From Amoebophrya sp. AT5.2 (taxonomy: Eukaryota; Sar; Dinophyceae; Syndiniales; Amoebophryaceae): a stretch of 14,597 nt of DNA. Location: contig RXOD01005354.1 in NCBI GenBank assembly GCA_005223375.1, positions 1-14,597 of the forward strand, given 5' to 3'. Both the position numbers and the translations under genes were made by a program. The notes under the pieces were generated by a model, which was given only the letters and a program-made list of their open reading frames with translations, was not told where the DNA came from and searched no databases. The number at the start of each line of letters is the position of its first letter. The first letter of the stretch is position 1. Positions 7,862-14,597 of the stretch are shown here, in pieces.

Positions 7862-8326
7862 GGTGGCGATTTTCAGTTGTTGAAAAAAGAACCAGAACCA
7901 GAACGGATCGACAACTATAGCTCAGCCTCAGTGGTTCAGGCTCAAGACCACCTGTGGCGGTGCCGATTCTTCGGCACCAACAAGAACGGAACTGAAACAC
8001 AAGTACGAGAACTCGAGGCTACTTTACACGCGGCATCTTCAAAGCGCTCCGTGACTCGTTTTTCATGGCACTGATGACACTTGCAACTGCCGAAGCAGAA
8101 GCGGCTGCACTCAAGCATTTCAATTTGCTGAGGCGAAATATCTACGATCACGGAGCGAGGTGGCATCGTATTGTGATTGTTTTCCTCGTCTGAGTTTGAC
8201 GAGTAAACCTCCCAAAGTGAGGACTGTCAAAGTGGTCCAAGTATCGTGGTCGTTTCCGTAGCCCTTGGAGTTGGACATCTACCTTAAGTACTATCTTTCT
8301 ATACCTAATCTGGCCGGGGGCGTGTA
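7862..8326. other. Gap between DUF285 gene and ARPC2
   Basis: The plus strand shows only short frames. The minus strand holds the Cys-rich ORF described separately. The segment next to the DUF285 stop (8167-8326) shows no gene or polyadenylation hexamer. Confidence 0.4.
7942..8166 (-). CDS. Small Cys-rich ORF, 74 codons (or 5' exon)
   Basis: A true ATG lies at 8166. The peptide has Cys at 20, 24, 28, 30, 33 and 47, including KCHQCH, which matches CXXCH (heme attachment in cytochrome c, also seen in zinc-binding knuckles). A GTAAAG donor-like site follows the sixth Cys, so only the first about 47 codons may be coding. The position, between the DUF285 gene and ARPC2 on the same strand, allows either a small gene or a 5' exon of ARPC2, but no well-formed acceptor of matching phase was found before the ARPC2 ATG. 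Not assigned to any family. Confidence 0.25.
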   Translation of the reverse strand: MPPRSVIVDISPQQIEMLECSRFCFGSCKCHQCHEKRVTERFEDAACKVASSSRTCVSVPFLLVPKNRHRHRWS

Positions 8327-11300
8327 TTATTCAACGCGCATAAATTTGTTCATGGGCTGCGTACCTTCATTTTGCATGTGATTTTCACGGCCACTCTGAC
8401 ATTGACTGTCGTCGTCATCTTCGGACTCGGAGTCACTCGAGGTGGAAGCGCCCAGAAGAACCTCCTGAGGCTCCCGCTCCCCCCGGGTGAGGGCTGCAAT
8501 GAGCTTTTTCACTTTCATTGGCCTGGAGCTCCCGATCAGATTCGCCATCATCACAGAGGACCCGTCCGGACCCGCAGCCTCCATCCATCGTTCCACAATT
8601 TTGCGAAAATACGGCCAATTCACCGGCGGTTTCTCCATCCAAACGCAGCGACAAAACATGTCCTCGAGCAAGAGCTGGCGCGACGAGAGTTCTTGCGATG
8701 ATTTGGATTTAGTTGATCCCGTTCCAGAACAAGCATTTGAATTTTCATTCCCCTCAGCAGTTTCAAGTCCCAATCTCCAGGCCCGCAGGTCCTGATTGAA
8801 CCTGGAACAGTCGGAGAACATGCGGGAGAAGCTCTTCCCTGACTCCCGCACCCGCCAGTTCACCAGCGTCCGATCGAAGGTCTCGCAACGTTCAAAGGCG
8901 GACCTGAAGTCTTCGCACTGCCCCACGTCCCAATCGTTGAGCTCGGAATCGAACCTGCGGCAGCCTTCGAAAATTCCCTGCATGTTTCGCACGTTGCTGA
9001 CGTTCCACCCACTGACGTCCTCCGCAAACGTCGGCCACGAACCGAACAAATAGCTCAAGTCGGTGACGCCAGAAAGGTCCCAGGTAGCGAGGGGGCCGTA
9101 GGTGGCCATCATCGCGTCGTAGGCGGCTGTGCCCTCTTCACGGCGTCGGATGATGGGGTGTAGGCGCAGCGTGGTGAGAGCCTTTTGGAGTTCGTCGCGG
9201 CGCTTGAAGGCCTGAAACAAATGGGGCTTCACGAGGTAGCAAAATTTCCTCGTACTGAGATCAGCGAGGGCCAGGAACTTCTCGACAGACTCGTCGACGG
9301 GAACAAGGTTGAGAGGCTCAGCGCTGTCGTCGAGGTCGTCGAACGATTCCGATGACGAAGACCGGCGCAATCCGGGCAGCGAAGGAACACCGGCCAAGGA
9401 AGACATAGGCACATCTGCCGGCAGAGCTTCAGGAACAGCTTCTTTCCCTTCTTCATGACCAGTCTGTAAGTCCTCTACTCCTGAGACTGTACCTGCTCCT
9501 GCGTCTTCAGGCAGCGGCATCCTCAAAACTTCGCACAGCTGCCAGGGCACCCAAGGTGCAGGCAGAACAGGCCGCGTGACCGCTCCAGGTCCAGAGGACA
9601 AGAGCGGATTTACATTGATGTCGTAGAAGTGCTCAAACGAACAACGACAAATGCAGGGGAGTGTCTGGATTGTCGACTTGCACTCATCGTCGTCCACGTC
9701 CTCGCGGAGCAGGTGGCGCACATTCGATGTATAATTCCCTGTGCCCTGCGTGGTTTTTGAGCCCTTGGCGGCACCTTTCGGTGGCGGAACGGGGGGCGCC
9801 GGAGAGCCCTTTCCTCTACTTGATTGAGATTGCGATTGGGACCACTGGCCGTCTCGACCTTCACGTTCTTCAGTCTGCTCCGCTTGTGTGGGGGCTGCAG
9901 GAGCATTTGTCAAAGTAGACGACGGTGACGAGGCCTTTTCATTTATCGCGTACTGCGCGTTTGCCCTGGCGCCGCACACGCACGCCCTGCGGTCTGGAGC
10001 TTGCTGCCAGTACGTTCGCCAAAGCGCACATCGCAATCTCCGGTCGCCCTCCGGTTTCGACATTGTTTCGAGTTTCTGCGCAACTTTCTCCCGCAGTGCC
10101 TTGTCCCGCAGTGGCCGCGGCTGAGGTGCGGTTGTTTTGAGGCGACGGGCCATCTTAAACGCAAGCGAGTTCCTCCAATTGTCCGCGGAAACAACCTCCA
10201 TCTGCACCTCGCGGCCTCTACCACGAGGACGACGATTCGAGGTCGGTTGGACTTGGATTTCTTGCGTGCCACGATCTATGATCCCCGAGCGAGGACATGA
10301 AGCCTCTGCCCCTTTGTGTTGCGCCATCGTCGCCGCTGCCCCCTCTGCCGATGCGTCAACATCATCCCCCGCGTCGGCGCCTTCAGCTTTCTCTGCTAGA
10401 TCGAGGATCTCCATGACCAGTTTGTACAGCATGGCCAGTTTCTTCTCGCGCGAAGCACCTTCGAAGGCTGCCACTTCCTCCGGGTCGCCAATCGGTTGAT
10501 TTCCATCAGGTCGCTGTCTGTCTGTTGAAACCCAGAACCGAAGGCGCATCAGATCCACGTACTGCTGGGCCACATCTTCCCGCGGCCGCCCGGTTCGCTC
10601 GCGGCCCCGATACTGCGGCCCGAAAGAACCGAAAGCAGGCGCAGGTGCACGTGCAGGTTGAAAAGATAAAGATGAACTGGAACAACTCGTGCCACTTCCA
10701 CTTCCTCGCCCACCACTTGAATTTCCACATCCATACTGCACGGTGACGTAATTTCTCGGGTTGTTCGGCGCGAACTCACCGGGGCGCGAGAAAATCGGCC
10801 ACGATCCGATCAACTCGTGCATGTCGGCCCAAATAAAGAGCGCGTGCAGCTCCCCCTCCACCCTTACGTCATACTCCGCCGCGTCACTATCGGGGGGCGG
10901 AGGATGCAACTCCTGTGCCTTTCGAAAAGCGGCCTTGAGAGGAACTGACGTAGTGTGGGCAACATCTTCGAGTGCAGTGGCGCCATGTTCTCTTTTTGAA
11001 GTTCCCGCCGCGTGGAGGTGTAGTTTGTGACCAGCGCCGCTGTGCTGGTCGTCCTCCTGTTCCTGCCCAGGCAGAGGCACACGACTGGAGCAAGCTGCAG
11101 TTCTTGCACCGGCTCCGGCCGCTGCCAGTTGTCGCGCATCCGCACGCATCTCCGCCCATTTCCTGACCTTCACGGCTTGCGCGATGCCGCGCTTCAGTTC
11201 CTTAACCGAAACCATTTCTTGTTCTGGCTTGGCGGTGTCTTCATTTAGAACTGCACAGCAGACCACCTCGACTGGCAGCGGATCCCCAGACAACGCATTG

Positions 11301-11536
11301 TGCAGCGTAATGCGGGCGACCCTCTCCCTCGGTCTTGATGAAGATGTCGCACTGGTGCCAGCGTGCTGCACTTGGACTTGCTCTTGCCGTTCTTGCGCGT
11401 TGGGCCCCCGACCCTGTCCCGGTGACGCTCCCGTCGTCGCGAGAAGCTCCCTCAACACCTGGGCTCGGGGAGACGCGGTTTGGGTGCGTGGTGCCAACCC
11501 GACGATGGGACGCTGGACGCTTCCCGATGTACTCAT
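8327..11536 (-). CDS. DUF285 (BspA-like) repeat protein, 1069 residues
   Basis: This is one uninterrupted frame. The first true ATG is at 11536, giving MSTSGSVQRP. Residues about 74-120 (ARITLHNALSGDPLPVEVV... to SVKELKRGI) loosely resemble a ubiquitin-like beta-grasp start. Residues about 220-270 and 325-385 are ordered-looking but unrecognised. Long Gln, Ser, Ala, Gly and Arg-rich stretches between them look disordered. Residues about 812-920 contain four repeats of about 25 residues with the DUF285 signature (W-D/N-V/L-S-x-V and M/FxxxFxxC...F), for example SGWNVSNVRNMQGIFEGC. The end is acidic and Ser-rich (SSDSESEDDDD). DUF285 repeats are leucine-rich-repeat-like solenoids, often on secreted or surface proteins in bacteria, and numerous but uncharacterised in algae. 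I see no signal peptide or membrane segment, so an intracellular binding scaffold is the cautious inference. Confidence 0.8.
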   Translation of the reverse strand: MSTSGSVQRPIVGLAPRTQTASPRAQVLRELLATTGASPGQGRGPNAQERQEQVQVQHAGTSATSSSRPRERVARITLHNALSGDPLPVEVVCCAVLNEDTAKPEQEMVSVKELKRGIAQAVKVRKWAEMRADARQLAAAGAGARTAACSSRVPLPGQEQEDDQHSGAGHKLHLHAAGTSKREHGATALEDVAHTTSVPLKAAFRKAQELHPPPPDSDAAEYDVRVEGELHALFIWADMHELIGSWPIFSRPGEFAPNNPRNYVTVQYGCGNSSGGRGSGSGTSCSSSSLSFQPARAPAPAFGSFGPQYRGRERTGRPREDVAQQYVDLMRLRFWVSTDRQRPDGNQPIGDPEEVAAFEGASREKKLAMLYKLVMEILDLAEKAEGADAGDDVDASAEGAAATMAQHKGAEASCPRSGIIDRGTQEIQVQPTSNRRPRGRGREVQMEVVSADNWRNSLAFKMARRLKTTAPQPRPLRDKALREKVAQKLETMSKPEGDRRLRCALWRTYWQQAPDRRACVCGARANAQYAINEKASSPSSTLTNAPAAPTQAEQTEEREGRDGQWSQSQSQSSRGKGSPAPPVPPPKGAAKGSKTTQGTGNYTSNVRHLLREDVDDDECKSTIQTLPCICRCSFEHFYDINVNPLLSSGPGAVTRPVLPAPWVPWQLCEVLRMPLPEDAGAGTVSGVEDLQTGHEEGKEAVPEALPADVPMSSLAGVPSLPGLRRSSSSESFDDLDDSAEPLNLVPVDESVEKFLALADLSTRKFCYLVKPHLFQAFKRRDELQKALTTLRLHPIIRRREEGTAAYDAMMATYGPLATWDLSGVTDLSYLFGSWPTFAEDVSGWNVSNVRNMQGIFEGCRRFDSELNDWDVGQCEDFRSAFERCETFDRTLVNWRVRESGKSFSRMFSDCSRFNQDLRAWRLGLETAEGNENSNACSGTGSTKSKSSQELSSRQLLLEDMFCRCVWMEKPPVNWPYFRKIVERWMEAAGPDGSSVMMANLIGSSRPMKVKKLIAALTRGEREPQEVLLGASTSSDSESEDDDDSQCQSGRENHMQNEGTQPMNKFMRVE
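8777..9103 (-). other. DUF285 repeat block (protein domain)
   Basis: Four tandem repeats encode WDLSGVTDLSYLF, WNVSNVRNMQGIF, WDVGQCEDFRSAF and WRVRESGKSFSRMF cores, spaced about 25-27 residues apart and joined by F-D/N-x-x-L/V segments. The third and fourth repeats have lost the S-N-V residues, which suggests drift at the end of the solenoid. Confidence 0.82.
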
Positions 11537-11593
11537 CACCGGCACCAGGGCGAGAAAAAGTTGCAGTAACGAAAAATCCGACGGCGAGGAGAG

Positions 11594-11613
11594 TCGCCTC
11601 GCAGAAGAGGCGA
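11594..11613. repeat. Short hairpin in 5' leader of the DUF285 gene
   Basis: TCGCCTC and GAGGCGA form a perfect 7-bp stem around a 6-base loop, 58-77 bases upstream of the ATG at 11536. It could be an RNA hairpin in the leader or chance. Confidence 0.4.
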
Positions 11614-12310
11614 TTTCGTAGTTAATGCCGTTGCCGGCCTGTCGTGCTCATGGTCATGGGCGCGTACAAAAATATACGCACTTTTTTACGCTTCATTGGA
11701 TTGGGCGGGCCGCAACCTGACTACAGTCGTGTTGGTAGACGACATCGACCTCTCCTCGTTAGTTCAAATGCCGGCCAAAGGCCAAGCGATTCTCATGCTG
11801 ACGATCACGTTGTGCTTCTGACTACAGAGTGACGCTATTGGTGTTGATGTACTCGACCACAATAACCTGAACCGCGACCCAGCGTCTCCCCCTCCCTCTC
11901 CTCGCTCAGGCTGCAGAAACAGGAAGCACACGGCTGTACTCGCTGCCGGCGAGGGTGGTCCCCTACGTACTGTACGCGATGCAATCAATGCATCAATCAT
12001 GATGATGTTTGTCGCTTTTTCAGCGTTGCGTGCCTACTTTGGCTTTCGTCCACCCATGATACAGTTCATCTATGCTGGGTCCACCCTTCTCCTGCTTTGT
12101 GATCTTCATCTTCGTTCTAGTACCCCTACCGAATCAATATAGAGCCATATCTGAAGATTAAGATTTTTGACCTCCGAGGCTTCACTTTCTTTGAGTTTGA
12201 ACTCCCAACTCCCTGCTCTCAGCAATAGCGACACCGACAGATGTACTATAGATAGCAGAGTATAGTTCTAGACTGCTCAGATTTAGGAGAGTAAAAATCG
12301 AGCGTTAACG
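11614..12310. other. Intergenic region, no gene recognised
   Basis: About 700 bases lie between the Ser-rich gene and the DUF285 gene. Open frames are short with mixed codon use. A small inverted repeat GATGCA-ATCAA-TGCATC lies at 11978-11994. The region presumably contains the 3' end of one gene and the promoter and leader of the next. Confidence 0.45.
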
Positions 12311-14596
12311 TCAGTGCCACCTTGAAGCTGACGACTTGCGACTCCCCCCACCGCCCCCAGCCCCGAAGCCCGCGCTCCCTCTCCGCTTGCTCGGCTGGAA
12401 TGTGTAGTCGTGCGAGTTCGCCTTTATTCTTTTAATGCTGGAGGCGCTCGCGGTCGCGCTGGCACCCCCGCCATGAGTTTGAGTTTCCGCCCCCTGCTCG
12501 TGGTCCTTCGCGAGGCGACCACAAATGTCCCCGGATGGTACTTTCGGCATCTGCAGCCGGGGGCCTTGCTGCTGCTGGTGCTGGTGGTCGACCAGCCGTA
12601 GCCTCGGGACGTGGTCCCGCAAACGCTGTTGTAAATATATTGTTCGTGTTGTTCGTTGTTTTCAACATCGAGCCATGATCGAAGAGGGTGCCCTGGCTAG
12701 AGAAAGTAGCTAGTGGTGCATCGATGACAGATGAAGTACGAAGCTTATAGAAACAGAATGAATCAAATCACCGTACAACTATACTTACACGAATACATGT
12801 AGTACATGATGCTGTCCGCCTGCGGCTGCCGCGCCGGTTACGAGATCGGAGCTTTTACGGTTGCGCTGGTAGGGGGAGAGCAAGCAGCTCGTCCGTCGGA
12901 AATGGTGCAGGACTTGGTGGATCGAGGCCTTCTGCTCTCCGTTCTGAATACTGCCCTGATGCTTCTTGTCAACCGGTTCTGTTGATTGGAGTATAGGTGA
13001 AAAGTTCGGGGGGAGCGGCACGGGTACAGTGTCGGCCCCGCCCGACATCCCTATTCTACGGTCGTGCCCGAGGAGAACAGTGCCGCTAGCTGGCCCCCCG
13101 CCGCTCGCAGTTGCACCTCCTCCACTTGTCCCGATCATTCCGAAAACAGTGCTGCTACTGGAGCTGCCTCCTCCCCCGCCTCCAGTGCCAACACCTACAT
13201 CAACGTGATTCGTTGACGACGAATGGTGATGTAGATGCTTCTTGTAGCTGCGTACCACGCTGCCTCTCTTCGAGCCTCCGTTTGTCGACGTTGGGCGAGA
13301 GACGGAGGGCGGCACAGGCTGCATTCTACAACTTCCTCCTGCTCCAGCTCCAGGTGGAGCGGCAGCTCCAGAAGAAGATGAACCGCTACCCGGAGGAGCC
13401 GCTGGTCGAAGCAGCAACCTGCCAGTGGAAGACGTGACCGTGTTGCACGACTTTTTGTTGCTGGTCGTGGTGGTGGTCGGTCTTCCCCGCGGCGTTTTGC
13501 TTTTCGTGTGAGGGGGCTGCGCCTGCGGGATGGAGGAGCCGTGACGATCTAGCGCCCTTCCTCCAGAACCAGCAGACGCAGAACCTCCACAGCCGCCAGA
13601 GCCGGACGAGCCCGCTCCGCCAGCTCCTCCCATCAGCAGGAGAGACCCGTCGTGCGAATGGCGAACGTTCAAGTTTGGCGAAGCGAGGATCGGGGAAGAC
13701 GCCAGCATGTTGAGCAGAGACAGCTCCGAGGACGAGTCGTGTTCGAAAGCCGTGGTCGCGGTCTCCTTCGATAGAATTACTGGCGCCGCAGGGGGCGGCG
13801 ACGGAGAGGGGACTGTTGTAGTTCCCTTCGAGGACATCAAGTCCCGTGAAGACTTGGAAACCAGCTGTGGAGAGGGCTCCGTGGCGCTGGCGGGCGAACC
13901 GGTAGAATGCGAGTGCAGTGGCGGAGGTCCTACCGTTCGTTGGTTTTCATTCTTGTTCTTCTTGTTGTGAGCGCTCGTTTATAAAGTGAACTAGCTACTG
14001 TAGTAGTACATGCATGATGTTGAACAGAAAGTCTAAGATCCGGAATGCGAGTGCGACCTAGTTGGTGAGGATTATCGACCACGACCACATCAACACGGAG
14101 GAGCAGGAGGTGGACGAGCTAAAGTTATACCGAGCGCGGCCCTTTCCTCGTTTCCGGTGAGGCAGTCGAAGAACTCGTCACCCGGAGACGAGACGTTGCT
14201 GTAGGTCGTCGACTTTCCGGCAGCCGTGGACGGCGCAGTCTGTGGCGACTTCCGCAGCCCGCAACGGCTCGGCGAACGGGAAGCGTGCTTGGAACCCGCG
14301 ACAGACGGTATCTGTTGACATTAGGTTGGCGTAGTAGCACCCACTACTAGGTTGAATCATCGATAGTGCTTATCGGAACCGACAGGACTGAATCGAAATT
14401 CTTATTCTTCCACCTTCGATGGTTTTTTCGCTGAAGACGAAGTCGAAGCGCCGGCCCCACTTCCCGCGATCATGCTTGCGCCTTTCACACCGTTCCGTGG
14501 GAGCAGAATTCCGCCGCCACTCGAGCCAGCGCCGCTCCCTTGCAGGAAGTGATTTTTCTTGCCGCCGCCGCCGCCAACTCCGCCGGCCCCCGGGCC
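12311..14596 (-). CDS. Ser/Gly-rich low-complexity protein, multi-exon, 5' end outside window
   Basis: Exons read on the minus strand: partial 14596-14414, 14311-14131, 13929-12789, and a last exon ending at the TGA at 12313-12311. Phases agree across the first two joins (...SSSAKKPSK to IPSVAGSKHA...; ...NEERAALG to PPPLHSHSTG...). All exons have strongly G/C third positions in the chosen frames. The protein is dominated by Ser, Gly, Pro, Ala and Thr runs, with short less-simple islands (SSELSLLNMLASSPILASPN; HQVLHHFRRTSCLLSPYQRN) and basic patches, and no recognised domain. A Gln run and YTFQPSKRRGS lie in the last exon. The last junction is unclear: a GTAAGTAT donor at 12788 needs an acceptor ending 12603 (CCCGAG), whereas a GTAACC donor at 12841 matches one ending 12626 (CAACAG). 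If the first join is wrong, an upstream gene ends at 14402 and this gene starts further in, for example at the ATG at 13837. Confidence 0.55.
12603..12788 (-). other. Last intron of Ser-rich gene, boundaries uncertain
   Basis: A consensus donor GTAAGTAT lies at 12788. The best-looking acceptor (TTTCTCTAG, ending 12697) leads into a frame with poor codon use. The frame with strong G/C third positions, which ends at 12311, needs an acceptor nearer 12603 or 12626. The intron certainly lies within this interval; its exact end is not settled. Confidence 0.4.
13930..14130 (-). other. Intron in Ser-rich gene (201 bases)
   Basis: The donor is GTATAAC and the acceptor is ACGGTAG, splitting a Gly codon (G|GA). 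The interior has stops and lower GC. The acceptor lacks a clear pyrimidine tract, so the exact 3' site is uncertain. Confidence 0.5.
14312..14413 (-). other. Intron in Ser-rich gene (102 bases)
   Basis: The donor is GTGGAAG and the acceptor is TGTCAACAG, phase 0. If unspliced, the upstream frame ends at a TAA at 14404-14402, so the alternative is a separate gene ending ...PSKVEE. Confidence 0.5.
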
Positions 14597-14597
14597 G

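Noticed and set aside
8255..8275. CCGTAGCC-like string resembling the start of the dinoflagellate spliced leader
   Set aside because: Only about eight bases match, it is on the plus strand away from any plus-strand gene, and no leader-gene context is present.
12432..12696. Exon after the attractive TTTCTCTAG acceptor, in phase with the GTAAGTAT donor
   Set aside because: The resulting frame loses G/C third-position bias from about 12640 on, while another frame over the same bases shows it strongly. Kept only as a splicing alternative.
13978..13986. TATAAA-like sequence on the minus strand
   Set aside because: It falls inside a predicted intron of the Ser-rich gene and not before a supported start.
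14125..14340. Minus-strand Arg-rich frame beginning near the GTAGCAC region
   Set aside because: Another frame of the same strand (from 14311) has much stronger codon bias and fits splice phases on both sides.

Overview
The window reads as nuclear DNA of a gene-dense, fairly GC-rich unicellular eukaryote. Protein genes have GT-AG introns of about 100-250 bases, exons rich in Ser, Gly, Ala, His and Gln homopolymers, and strongly G/C-ending codons. One protein carries DUF285 (BspA-like) repeats, which in eukaryotes are found mostly in algae and other protists. All recognisable genes lie on the minus strand. One-way gene order is common in dinoflagellates and some relatives, but nothing here fixes the lineage, so I leave it as a protist of the alveolate, stramenopile or haptophyte kind. 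No rRNA, tRNA, CRISPR, transposon or bacterial-type operon was seen.

In the direction of transcription (right to left) the order is as follows. (1) A Ser/Gly-rich, low-complexity protein enters from the right edge and ends at 12311. I reconstruct at least four exons with consistent phases, but the last junction is unresolved. (2) A gap of about 775 bases follows. (3) A single long exon, 11536-8327, encodes a 1069-residue protein that is mostly disordered and has a DUF285 repeat block near its C-terminus. (4) A gap of about 600 bases holds a small Cys-rich ORF and a 40-codon upstream ORF with an optimal start context. (5) An ARPC2 (p34-Arc) gene, 7718-5829, encodes a core subunit of the Arp2/3 actin-nucleating complex, enlarged about twofold by disordered insertions. 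One insertion carries a basic nuclear-localisation-like cluster. (6) A 177-residue protein of unknown family lies at 5573-5040. (7) A gap of about 1 kb contains an open, possibly coding stretch without an ATG. (8) A six-exon gene, 4001-247, encodes a protein with HEAT/TOG-like helical repeats, low-complexity linkers and a Gly/His-rich tail.

The two genes with interpretable functions both point to the cytoskeleton: ARPC2 to actin branching, and the HEAT/TOG-like protein possibly to microtubules. Adjacency in a eukaryote is weak evidence of joint function, so they are not claimed to form a system. The strongest leads are the enlarged ARPC2 with its predicted nuclear signal, the spliced HEAT-repeat gene with a stop-free 108-base intron, and the DUF285 protein. 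Start codons and exon joins were read by eye from splice signals and phase; transcript data would settle them.
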